The notes below the pieces were generated by a model. That model ran no database searches, was not told the DNA's origin, and worked only from the letters and a program-made list of their open reading frames with translations. The position numbers and the translations under genes were made by a program. From Bacillus sp. FJAT-26390 (lineage in GTDB: Bacteria; Bacillota; Bacilli; Paenibacillales; Paenibacillaceae), in assembly GCF_001682865.1 (NCBI RefSeq), contig NZ_MAQX01000002.1, positions 135,596 through 199,595 on the forward strand: 64,000 bases of DNA, given 5' to 3'. This document shows positions 14,451 through 22,452 of this stretch, in pieces (position 1 is the stretch's first letter; the number at the start of each line of letters is the position of its first letter).

Positions 14451-15765
14451 AACAAGAATTCATAAAAATCGCGATTCTCGTGAGCTTACTGTGGAACGGA
14501 TGGTAGCCTTACCTCAACAACTTGCTTGGGAAGGTTGGACAAAGCCGGAACACATTGCGCGTTGGTGGGGCCCCAAATTATGGACCTCCACCGTGTATGA
14601 GATGGATGTAAGACCCGGCGGCGTTTGGCGTTATAGTCTAAAATCAGATGACAATGACGGGGAAGAAGCCTTTTGTAAAGCTGTTTATCAAGAGGTTAAT
14701 GAACCCTCTTTACTGGTATATACCGACTCGTTTGCCGACAAGGACTGGAATATTGTAGAAAACAGCGAGATGTTAACGACCGTACAATTCGAGGCAGCGA
14801 CAAATGGTACGAAGCTTAGCATCGTTACGCGATTTTCAAGTGCCGAAGAATTGGATAACGCCGAAGCTATGGGTATGGTTGAAGGCTTTACCGAAGCATT
14901 TGACCGACTTGAAATATACTTAGAAACCTTAACGGGAGGACATATGAACACAGTTATTTCAAAGGATGGAACAAAGATCGCTTATAAAAAGCAAGGAAAC
15001 GGACCTGCCGTTATTCTCATTGCATCGGCAATTGCTGACCATCGCGATGCAGCCAAGCTCGCCGAGAAACTCGCCGCTCATTTCACCGTCTACAACTATG
15101 ATCGTCGCGGCCGTGGCCAAAGTTCTGATGTCATGCCGTATGCCGTCCAACGCGAAGTCGAGGATATTGAGACTCTAATTCATACTGCCGGCGGCAACGC
15201 TCGCCTGTTCGGAAGCTCATCTGGCGCGGTTTTAGCCCTTGAAGCGGCTAGCCGATTAGGAGACCAGGTGACAAAGATATATCTGTACGAACCGCCTTTT
15301 ATTATCAATGACAGTCGTAAACCCGTGCCGACAGATTACGTTCAACATTTGAACACGCTAAACGAAGCTGGCAGAAGAAGCGAAGCGGTCGAATACTTTA
15401 TGTCGGAAGCTCTCGGAATTCCGGCGGAATATATCGGCTACATGAAAGCCGATCCGTCTTGGCAGGCAATGGAAAGCATGTCTCATACTCTAGCCTATGA
15501 CGGCATGATTATGAGTGACACGCAATCAGGCAAACCACTTCCAACCAACCGTTGGAAAGTAAACGTTCCCACTTTGATCATGACAGGTGAAAACAGCGAG
15601 CCGCTATTCCACGACGCAGCCAAAGCGCTTGCCAAGCTGCTACCTATAGTTAACTCCCGCACGCTGACCGGACAAGACCATTCTGCAGTCGTGATGGCTC
15701 CGAACATCATAGCGAAGACGATTTTCAATTATGACATCGTCAGCAAGGAGAAGGAAATTGGCTAA
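14437..15765 (+). CDS. SRPBCC (AHSA1) domain fused to alpha/beta hydrolase
   Basis: The frame codes for 442 residues. Residues 1-165 are an AHSA1-type SRPBCC domain (LAWEGWTKPEHIARWWGPK, MVEGFTEAFDRLEIYLE). Residues 170-442 are a complete alpha/beta hydrolase: an N-terminal strand TVISKDGTKIAYKKQG, the nucleophile elbow GSSSG (about residue 262-266), and a catalytic His in GQDHSAV near 415. At the junction an ATG at 14944 is preceded by GGGAGGA 3 nt upstream, an intact translation start inside the frame, so the hydrolase may also be made alone (273 residues). Normally these are two genes; here the stop codon between them is missing. The substrate is unknown. Confidence 0.8.
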   Translation: MMKSKTRIHKNRDSRELTVERMVALPQQLAWEGWTKPEHIARWWGPKLWTSTVYEMDVRPGGVWRYSLKSDDNDGEEAFCKAVYQEVNEPSLLVYTDSFADKDWNIVENSEMLTTVQFEAATNGTKLSIVTRFSSAEELDNAEAMGMVEGFTEAFDRLEIYLETLTGGHMNTVISKDGTKIAYKKQGNGPAVILIASAIADHRDAAKLAEKLAAHFTVYNYDRRGRGQSSDVMPYAVQREVEDIETLIHTAGGNARLFGSSSGAVLALEAASRLGDQVTKIYLYEPPFIINDSRKPVPTDYVQHLNTLNEAGRRSEAVEYFMSEALGIPAEYIGYMKADPSWQAMESMSHTLAYDGMIMSDTQSGKPLPTNRWKVNVPTLIMTGENSEPLFHDAAKALAKLLPIVNSRTLTGQDHSAVVMAPNIIAKTIFNYDIVSKEKEIG

Positions 15766-16423
15766 ACCGCTATTGATAGCAAAACCGATATCCGCGATTG
15801 TTTCAAATGCAGCACGATTGTCCGTCTTTTCGGGAGCATTCTTCGTTTTCATCCTTGGTATCCTCCACCTGCTGGAACCGGAATTCGATCCGTCGTGGCG
15901 CTTTATCAGCGAATATGCTCTAGGCAACTTCGGCTGGATGATGCATCTTGCATTCGTATTGCTAGCTGCGAGTCTGCTAAGCGCTGGAGTAGTGGTCTTC
16001 TCGCAAGTTCGCACCGTTGTGGGATACATCGGGCTCGCTATCCTTGGACTAAGTTCCTCAGGTTTATTAATCGCAGCTATCTTTGTGACCGACCCAATAT
16101 CGGTTAGTCCGGATGCTGCGACTTTCAGCGGTAAGATGCATGCAATAGGCGCTACGCTCGACTATACGCCTGTAGCAGCCCTCTTGTTGAGCTTTGCTCT
16201 AGCTCGTAACGAAGCCTGGAGACCCATTCGAGGACGCCTGTTTGTTGCCAGCACCATTATGTTGGTCGTTATGGCACTATTTATACTTCAACTCCCGCAA
16301 GATGGCCAGTTCACTCCAGACGTTCTTGCAGGTTTGTTCGGACGTTTCTTGATTGTGTCCTACCTTGGATGGCTCTTTATCGTCGGGATTCATGCGCTCA
16401 AGCTTCGAAAGCTGATTGTGTAA
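15758..16423 (+). CDS. DUF998 family membrane protein
   Basis: The 221-residue protein has six hydrophobic segments and the DUF998 features FISEYALG (about 45-52) and MHAIGATLDYTPVAALL. Function is unknown for the family. The TTG at 15758 is proposed as start because AAGGAG lies 7 nt upstream, and it overlaps the hydrolase stop codon by 8 nt, which suggests translational coupling; an ATG 27 nt further upstream has no ribosome binding site. It is the last gene of the ArsR operon. Confidence 0.8.
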   Translation: MAKPLLIAKPISAIVSNAARLSVFSGAFFVFILGILHLLEPEFDPSWRFISEYALGNFGWMMHLAFVLLAASLLSAGVVVFSQVRTVVGYIGLAILGLSSSGLLIAAIFVTDPISVSPDAATFSGKMHAIGATLDYTPVAALLLSFALARNEAWRPIRGRLFVASTIMLVVMALFILQLPQDGQFTPDVLAGLFGRFLIVSYLGWLFIVGIHALKLRKLIV

Positions 16424-16522
16424 TAATCGAACATATTTAAGAACGATTACAACTGAAAGTAACTTGACTATTTCAAAAGACGAATTTAACGGGAGATCCT
16501 ACCCGAAATGTTCTAACGCTTT

Positions 16523-16547
16523 AGCACCTCACGGGGTGCTTTTTCTC
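16523..16547 (+). terminator. Rho-independent terminator of the ArsR operon
   Basis: AGCACC and GGTGCT form the stem and TTTTTCTCTT follows, 100 nt after the DUF998 stop. A truncated form of the intergenic repeat core (CTATCAGTTAG, 16595-16605) lies 50 nt downstream. The remaining 16424-16649 gap shows no gene. Confidence 0.75.
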
Positions 16548-16649
16548 TTATCTTACATGGGTCCAATTAACGTAATCTTCCATTTTTCCTTCAACTATCA
16601 GTTAGTTTAAGAAATTTGATTAGGTCGATCTTACATTAACAGAACCTTT

Positions 16650-17897
16650 CTAATAAAAAATTAAAGGAAAAGTAAATGTAACGAAAGCTGCCCAAAGTCC
16701 ATAGACCGGCAAATACTTCGTAACGGCATTTTGGATAGTAGAAGGCCCGGTTTTGTTTTGTAGAAAATGCATATAGGAGACCATAATCCAAATTAGATTG
16801 GCCCAGATAAGTATGTTTACGCCTAAAACTGCAAGTCTGTTGGGCGTAATCCCATAAGAAGAAAGCCTGAACACTATGGCTGATAAAGCCACACTGTCAA
16901 TGATAAGAGCAAGAACGATTAGGGCAAAATTTATATAATCAGAAATGTTCTTTTTCTCGTCTTTGCGGCTTTCGGTAATGGAAAATATGGTGACAGCCAA
17001 TACACAAATGAGTATTCCGTTGAAGGATAGAAGGAAATCGCGGTCCAAGAATGGATTTTTCCCGACCCAAATAACCGTTATTAGGTAGACCACCAATGTG
17101 ACAAGTACAAGCGGACTAAAAATTTTGGCTATATAGGGTGCAATATTTTTAGAAAGTTTAAGGTTCCTCGATACCAGGTATGTGGACACAATAGCGAGAG
17201 CCGCAGCACCAAATAATACGACATTTTTAAAATAAAATTGAGATATATCCATGCCGACAAATCTAAATAACTGCATGGTTAATGCTGTTAGCAGCATTCC
17301 GCTGATTGCCATGGCGGCGTAGAGTATGCAAAATTCCCCATTAAATTTAAGATAAGCTAATCTCGTGCTGCCTATCCTATATTCATTACCTGTAAATGCA
17401 AGCCCTAGTACTACCCATAAGAAAATAGGAAGGTGAAGATAAGCCAGGATAATACTATCTTTATGCTCTAGTGGCAGCACATTAAGATAAAATCCGGAGA
17501 TTAGAAATAACGATGCAAGGGTATAAATAACATTTTTTTTGGGGGTACTGCTATATACAAAATAAGCTGCAATAAAGGGAAGTATCCCAAAAACAAGGTT
17601 AATCGGAGCTATTGCTTGCTGTTCGGTAAAATGAAAAATTATTCTGGTGCTTATCCCGGCAAGAATCGCTAAAATGCCCATGAATAAGAAATTCTTTTGA
17701 AGCAAGGAAGCTTTTTCTGAATTTGCCGTCTCCTTGAAATGCAATCTTTCATACCAAATGGCAAGAACCTGCGAATCAGGATGATGTTCCCGGGCGTATG
17801 AGAATGCTTTTTTAAAAGCTTCGGGTTCTTTTCTATACATTCTCTCCAGCTCATGGGGGTTAGCAATATTTTCAATAATCTGATTGTTAAGGTCCAT
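16650..17897 (-). CDS. Multi-pass membrane protein of unknown function (DUF4153-like organisation)
   Basis: The 415-residue protein has a soluble N-terminal region of about 70 residues (NPHELERMYRKEPEAFKKAF, a small helical module) followed by about ten hydrophobic segments. It recalls DUF4153-type membrane proteins found with XRE regulators and DUF2975 proteins, but I cannot assign the family firmly. GAGGAGG lies 6 nt before the ATG at 17897, one base after the stop of the XRE gene, so the two are translationally coupled. Confidence 0.7.
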   Translation of the reverse strand: MDLNNQIIENIANPHELERMYRKEPEAFKKAFSYAREHHPDSQVLAIWYERLHFKETANSEKASLLQKNFLFMGILAILAGISTRIIFHFTEQQAIAPINLVFGILPFIAAYFVYSSTPKKNVIYTLASLFLISGFYLNVLPLEHKDSIILAYLHLPIFLWVVLGLAFTGNEYRIGSTRLAYLKFNGEFCILYAAMAISGMLLTALTMQLFRFVGMDISQFYFKNVVLFGAAALAIVSTYLVSRNLKLSKNIAPYIAKIFSPLVLVTLVVYLITVIWVGKNPFLDRDFLLSFNGILICVLAVTIFSITESRKDEKKNISDYINFALIVLALIIDSVALSAIVFRLSSYGITPNRLAVLGVNILIWANLIWIMVSYMHFLQNKTGPSTIQNAVTKYLPVYGLWAAFVTFTFPLIFY

Positions 17898-17898
17898 G

Positions 17899-18117
17899 TT
17901 ATACCTCCTCTCTGTCATTTTTATATTCTAAAATGTCTCCAGGTTGGCATTCTAATGCTTTGCAAATTGCCTCTAAAGTTGAAAGCCTAATTGCTTTTGC
18001 CTTTCCATTTTTCAATATAGAAAGGTTAGCCATTGTTATTCCAACCCTCTCCGAAAGCTCTGTTACGCTCATTTTTCTTTTAGCCAACATCACATCAATA
18101 TTGATTATAATCGCCAT
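17899..18117 (-). CDS. Small XRE/Cro-type helix-turn-helix regulator (YozG-like)
   Basis: This 72-residue protein is nearly all helix-turn-helix: NIDVMLAKRKMSVTELSERVGITMANLSILKNGK, then LEAICKALECQPGDILEY, the standard single-domain XRE end. GAGGTGA ends 5 nt before the ATG at 18117. It lies between a DUF2975 gene and a membrane protein gene with nearly no spacing. Such regulators commonly control the neighbouring DUF2975 membrane protein. Confidence 0.88.
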   Translation of the reverse strand: MAIIINIDVMLAKRKMSVTELSERVGITMANLSILKNGKAKAIRLSTLEAICKALECQPGDILEYKNDREEV

Positions 18118-18127
18118 GTCATTCACC

Positions 18128-18610
18128 TCAGACCGTCAAATCATTTTCTGATTTTATATCAATAGCCTCTTTTAAAAGCTTTTGGAGAACAGCAGCAAAA
18201 ACGGCAATCACCATGGAGGCAAAAATCAAGACCAATCCGATGACTATGATACCTGGGGCATCGTCTTTCTCCGCAATGAGATAGAAGAGTGGCATGCCTA
18301 TCACAAACAAGCTGCTGATTGTGATTGCACAGTATTTTATATTCTTTAAAGCTTGTACAGATAATTCGGAGAATGCTTTGCTCTTGTCAATATAGCTTAA
18401 AAGTTTAAATGCTTGATACAGAGCAAAGTAAAAAGGTATCGCTGGTGCATACAATTCGATAAACACGAGATATTTCAAATAAGTCATATCTGGATACAAT
18501 TCTACCGCAAAATTCGCGATCTCTGGCACCAAAAATATGCACAAAGCAAGAACTGGGATTCCAATAAGAATAACAGCCGCCTTTAAAAAGAGTGTTGTTC
18601 CTCGTTCCAT
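18128..18610 (-). CDS. DUF2975 family membrane protein
   Basis: The 160-residue protein has four hydrophobic segments (about 8-30, 45-70, 90-112, 120-143) and the conserved segment ALKNIKYCAI in the second half, as in DUF2975 proteins of Bacillales. It is the first gene of a three-gene operon with a YozG-like regulator and a larger membrane protein. No function is known; some family members respond to cell-envelope or developmental signals. Confidence 0.82.
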   Translation of the reverse strand: MERGTTLFLKAAVILIGIPVLALCIFLVPEIANFAVELYPDMTYLKYLVFIELYAPAIPFYFALYQAFKLLSYIDKSKAFSELSVQALKNIKYCAITISSLFVIGMPLFYLIAEKDDAPGIIVIGLVLIFASMVIAVFAAVLQKLLKEAIDIKSENDLTV

Positions 18611-18790
18611 AAAAAGCCCCTCACTTATCGTTAAATTTAAATCGACTTTACCATATAATTTATCGTTTTACAATAAAAAAATACCGATATTGAATACATT
18701 TTTGTTGTTACGAAATTCCTTTTCCAACCAAAAAAAGCATTACTATCTGGGATTTCGTTGCCTTTCCACGGCGTCCTCTTCGATCGGCAA

Positions 18791-19006
18791 CTATATTCGT
18801 TTATGCTTTCGAGACATGTCGCAATAACGATTGAGCGCGACCCTGTACAACCACGCTGGAAACTTATCCGGCACGATGGAATCAAGATAAAGGAGCGCTT
18901 TGTATACCGTGTCCTGAACGATATCCTCGGCGTCAGCCTGACTCGCTCCCATGCGAATCAAGTACCGCTGTAAATGCTTCATTTTGTGCTGCAGCAGCAG
19001 CAACAA
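18791..19006 (-). pseudogene. Truncated ECF sigma factor (region 2 only)
   Basis: The frame codes for up to 71 residues matching sigma region 2: YLIRMGASQADAEDIVQDT and FPAWLYRVALNRYCDM, then SRKHKRI and a stop. Region 4, needed for -35 recognition, is absent downstream in any frame that I can follow. The start is also doubtful, since upstream lies a low-complexity CTG repeat. It is best seen as a decayed sigma gene. Confidence 0.65.
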
Positions 19007-19225
19007 CGGTCGTTATTCACTTTCAACCTGCCTCACCCTATACAACGTATTGGCGGGCGAAATGCAAAAAATTTAAATATCTAATATTTCCACCGCTATA
19101 AGACACTCGTGCCCTCCTATTTTACGGTTTGTGCCATTTATCATTACATTTATTTCGATACTAAAAATCGCAATGAATATTTCACCTTATTATACTCTTC
19201 GTAAATAATCACACTGTTGTAAAGA

Positions 19226-19267
19226 CAAAAAAAGCCCTGATAATCAAGGTTTTCTTGATTACCAGGA
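19226..19267 (-). terminator. Rho-independent terminator after the rRNA methyltransferase gene
   Basis: A 16-bp imperfect stem (AGTCCTGGTAATCAAG on the minus strand against CTTGATTATCAGGGCT) runs into TTTTTTT. It is 50 nt after the stop at 19317. The remaining 19007-19225 stretch shows no gene. Confidence 0.85.
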
Positions 19268-19316
19268 CTGACTTTGATGTGCCAAAATGAATTATGACTC
19301 ACAAGCGTGATTACGG

Positions 19317-20144
19317 TTACTTGCCCGAATAACTCCGCTGCCTCAAGCTCTCATAAAGCAATACCGTCGCCGCCATCGCTACATTCAGCGACTCCGCTTG
19401 TCCAACCATCGGGATGATGACCGACTCGTCAACGAGCTCGCGTACGGGATGCGACAATCCTTCCGATTCATTGCCCATAAGCAGCCAAGTGGACTGCGTC
19501 CAGTCATAGCCATAGCAAGTATGCTTCGCCTGTAGGCTCGTGCCTATAAGCTTAATGCCTTTTGCTTTTGCCTCAGGAAGAAGCACCTTCAAATCCGCTT
19601 CCATAATTGGCAAATGGAACAACGAGCCCATCGTCGACCTGACGGTCTTCGGATTGTAGAGATCCACGCAACCTTTTCCTAATATAACAGCATCTGCTCC
19701 AACCGCATCGGCGCTGCGAATGATCGTGCCGGCATTGCCGGGATCACGTACGCCATCCAGCACAACAACGAGGCCTTTTTTACGGAATAAAGCTGTTTTA
19801 TCTGCGGAGAGCTTGGACAATATCGCAAAAACAGGCGGAGGCGTATCCGTCCCTGTGCATTTTGACATAACCGCCCGTGAAGCCTGTACCCATTCCAAAC
19901 CGAGCGTTGCCGCCGAATCGTTCGTTTCCCGCTCTGCCATAAGCTCTGCAGGAATGCCTCGTTCGGTATCGTAGACGATTGTCGTCACGTCAGCATTGCC
20001 CTTGAGCGCTTCAAGCACAAGATGAACGCCTTCGATAAGAAATTGGCCGCTTCGATCACGGTATTTCTTGTCAAGCAGCGACGCCCATTGCTTAACCTTT
20101 TCATTTTGCAGAGATGAGATCAGTGGATCAAAATGTTCATTCAT
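19317..20144 (-). CDS. TrmH/SpoU family RNA 2'-O-methyltransferase (YsgA-like)
   Basis: The 275-residue protein has an N-terminal substrate-binding domain (about 1-110; KVKQWASLLDKKYRDRSGQFL) and the SPOUT knot with motif 1 DPGNAGTIIRSADAVGAD (about 131-148), motif 2 LLMGNESEGLS and motif 3 IPMVGQAESLNVAMAA. It methylates ribose in rRNA or tRNA using S-adenosylmethionine; the target base is not predictable. It starts 8 nt after the KtrA stop. In B. subtilis the homologue ysgA is also next to sspI, which matches the synteny here. Confidence 0.92.
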   Translation of the reverse strand: MNEHFDPLISSLQNEKVKQWASLLDKKYRDRSGQFLIEGVHLVLEALKGNADVTTIVYDTERGIPAELMAERETNDSAATLGLEWVQASRAVMSKCTGTDTPPPVFAILSKLSADKTALFRKKGLVVVLDGVRDPGNAGTIIRSADAVGADAVILGKGCVDLYNPKTVRSTMGSLFHLPIMEADLKVLLPEAKAKGIKLIGTSLQAKHTCYGYDWTQSTWLLMGNESEGLSHPVRELVDESVIIPMVGQAESLNVAMAATVLLYESLRQRSYSGK

Positions 20145-20152
20145 AGTTAGAT

Positions 20153-20818
20153 TTAACCTTCCGAATACGCGATTTCTAAATTTGATAAATCTGAGTTTTT
20201 GCCGACGATAACAAGGACATCCTCCGGACCGATTAAATCATCCGCATAAGGCGCAATGTTCATCTTAGAGCCCGTTTTGATAGCCATAACATTGCATTTA
20301 TGCCTCGCTCGAATATCAAGCTGCTTCAAGCTTTGACCAATCATTTGGGAAGGAGCTTTGATTTCAATAATGCTGTAGTCGTCCGAAATCTCGATATAAT
20401 CGAGAATGTTAGGCGATACCAGATGATGTGCGACCCGAAGTCCCATATCCCGCTCCGGGAAAATAACCTTATCGGCGCCGATCTTATGTACAACCTTGCC
20501 ATGGAGCTCATTTTGCGCTTTGACAATTAACGTTTTGACGCCTAAATCCTTCAGAATGAGCGTCGTCAAAATGCTCGATTGAATATCTTGCCCAATCGCA
20601 ACGACAACAACGTCAAAATTTCGTATGCCAAGCGCCCGAAGCGCATCTTCATCAGTGGAATCCGCCGAGACTGCATGCGTAACCGTATTAACAACATCCT
20701 GAATCCGCTGCTCGTTTGAATCGATTGCCAGCACCTCGAAGCCCATCTCCGTCAATGCTTTTGCAACGGTGGAGCCAAAACGCCCCATGCCAATTACTGC
20801 GTACTGTTTCTTCGCCAT
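20153..20818 (-). CDS. ktrA: Potassium uptake regulatory subunit KtrA (TrkA family)
   Basis: The 221-residue protein starts MAKKQYAVIGMGRFGSTVA, an RCK_N Rossmann domain with the GMGRFG nucleotide loop (residues 9-14), followed at about 140 by an RCK_C domain (SIIEIKAPSQMIGQSLKQLD). KtrA forms an octameric ring that gates the KtrB membrane channel and binds ATP/ADP and, through RCK_C, c-di-AMP. No ktrB is nearby, as is common. AAGGAGG lies 11 nt before the ATG at 20818; the longer frame upstream has no support. It could equally be the KtrC paralogue. Confidence 0.88.
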   Translation of the reverse strand: MAKKQYAVIGMGRFGSTVAKALTEMGFEVLAIDSNEQRIQDVVNTVTHAVSADSTDEDALRALGIRNFDVVVVAIGQDIQSSILTTLILKDLGVKTLIVKAQNELHGKVVHKIGADKVIFPERDMGLRVAHHLVSPNILDYIEISDDYSIIEIKAPSQMIGQSLKQLDIRARHKCNVMAIKTGSKMNIAPYADDLIGPEDVLVIVGKNSDLSNLEIAYSEG

Positions 20819-20888
20819 CTGTACAAAATCCTCCTTACAGGATGATTGCTGTAGTCGTCTCATCAGTATACCATATAGCTTGCACATT

Positions 20889-20919
20889 CGAATGAAAGCA
20901 GCAAGCGATGGACATAGTA
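20889..20919 (+). promoter_or_regulatory. Sigma-G-like promoter of sspI
   Basis: CGAATGA (20889-20895) and CATAGTA (20913-20919) are 17 bp apart and fit the forespore sigma-G pattern (GAATA-like, CATNNTA). This suits a small acid-soluble spore protein gene starting at 20957. Confidence 0.55.
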
Positions 20920-20956
20920 AATAAGTAAATCCGAATGCGGCAGGAGGGTATTTAGC

Positions 20957-21190
20957 ATGGAAATTATTGATTTGCGCCAAGCGATCGTTAGACGTGTCCA
21001 AGATAATTCAGCACAGGAGCTATCGGAAGTCATTGAAGATTCCATTGGTGCCGATGAGCGTGCATTGCCAGGACTCGGCGTTCTGTTCGAGATGATCTGG
21101 CAGCAATCCTCAGAGCAGGACCATAACCAAATGGTTGACTACCTTTACAAGCATCTTCATCATGCCGAAAACGCCAATCCGTCTCAATAA
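20957..21190 (+). CDS. sspI: Small acid-soluble spore protein SspI
   Basis: The 77-residue protein has the SspI pattern: an N-terminal LRQAIVRRV, IEDSIGADERALPGLGVLFE (compare SGEEKMLPGLGVLFE in B. subtilis) and MIWQQSSEQDHNQMV. It is a minor forespore protein. GGAGGG lies 7 nt before the ATG and a sigma-G-like promoter lies upstream. It is divergent from ktrA and its last 7 bp overlap the end of the convergent phnM-like gene. Confidence 0.9.
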   Translation: MEIIDLRQAIVRRVQDNSAQELSEVIEDSIGADERALPGLGVLFEMIWQQSSEQDHNQMVDYLYKHLHHAENANPSQ

Positions 21191-22389
21191 CGAACTGCAG
21201 CTGTGTAAACCACTTGGCCTCCGACGATCGTATTCGTCACCCAAGGAAGGCCTTCATAACGATCCACAATAATAAGATCCGCTGCTTTGCCAATCTCTAC
21301 GGAACCCAGCTCGCTGCCCGCGCCCAAAGCCTGCGCAGGATGTAGCGACGCCATCCGTACAGCCGCCGGCAAAGCAGCAATCCCTTCATCGGCCAGCTTG
21401 AACACCGCTGCGAGCATCGACGAAGGATGATAATCGGAGCATATAATATCAGCAGCGCCTGCGCCAATCGCATCGACTGCCCTTAAATTTTTATCATGTG
21501 ACGCTCCTCTGACGACATTTGGCGCACCTACGCATACCCGCAATCCCCGCTCTGCAGCATGCTTAGCAGTCTCCAAATTAATCGGAAACTCACAGACGGA
21601 AACGCCATAACGAGCCGACTCTTCCACTTTTTGAACGGAATCATCATCATGTGACGCAATCGCGATGCCGCGCTGCGCGGCTAGCCTGCTGAGCTGCAGC
21701 AAATGCTCCTCGTTTACAAGCTGTCTTCGCTTAACCAAATCCTCGACAATGGCACGAACCTCTTCAACGCCGACACCTTGGTTTTTCATCACATAGCGCT
21801 CGAAAGAGCCTGGTTCACGATATTGCCCCTGCCCTGGCGAATGGTCCATAAAGGACAAGTAATCAATTGCATTCTCGTTCAAATATCGCTCCACAATCGG
21901 CATGCCCGCCAAATGCGAAACCTCGAATCTAAGATGAATCCGATTGCGAACGATCGATCTTTTGCTTCGATAGCTGTTAATATGGTCAACCATCCCCGTT
22001 AGCAAGTGATCGCCGCGCAGGCTGAGCCCAACGCCGAGCGATAACGAGTGATACATCGTCGTAATCCCGTGAACAGGCAGCTTCCGTTCAAATTCGAGCA
22101 TTGCCATATCCAGCGGGAATAATGTATTCGGCCGAGGCTGTATTTCCTTCTCAATTGCGTCGCAATGAATGTCAATAAGACCTGGCAATACGTAATGCTG
22201 CTTCGCATCGATCACGTTAGGGTCCGGAAACTGCCGCATCCAATTTTCTACAGCCGCTTCGTCTTCAAGAATAGCATCGATTCGGCCATCAACGACCGCT
22301 ACAGCAGCCTCCACCGCCTGATCCAGCAATACGATCTTTCCATTCGTAACGATCATAGGCTTCAAGCCAGCACTCAACCGATCATTCAT
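21184..22389 (-). CDS. PhnM-like amidohydrolase (ribose 1-methylphosphonate 5-triphosphate diphosphatase type)
   Basis: The 401-residue protein has the amidohydrolase fold with the PhnM-specific metal motif LPGLIDIHCDAIEKEIQPRP (about 69-88), then HLRFEVSH, SFMDHSPGQGQY, ASHDDDS and CSDYHPSSML. PhnM cleaves pyrophosphate in the C-P lyase pathway of phosphonate use. No other phn gene is in the window, so this copy stands alone and may have a different role. GGGGACG precedes the ATG. It converges on sspI. Confidence 0.86.
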   Translation of the reverse strand: MNDRLSAGLKPMIVTNGKIVLLDQAVEAAVAVVDGRIDAILEDEAAVENWMRQFPDPNVIDAKQHYVLPGLIDIHCDAIEKEIQPRPNTLFPLDMAMLEFERKLPVHGITTMYHSLSLGVGLSLRGDHLLTGMVDHINSYRSKRSIVRNRIHLRFEVSHLAGMPIVERYLNENAIDYLSFMDHSPGQGQYREPGSFERYVMKNQGVGVEEVRAIVEDLVKRRQLVNEEHLLQLSRLAAQRGIAIASHDDDSVQKVEESARYGVSVCEFPINLETAKHAAERGLRVCVGAPNVVRGASHDKNLRAVDAIGAGAADIICSDYHPSSMLAAVFKLADEGIAALPAAVRMASLHPAQALGAGSELGSVEIGKAADLIIVDRYEGLPWVTNTIVGGQVVYTAAVRY

Positions 22390-22452
22390 CGTTTTGATCG
22401 TCCCCTTACCCTATAGTTATTGAATAAGCTTACCATAATCCGCTCATCAAAA

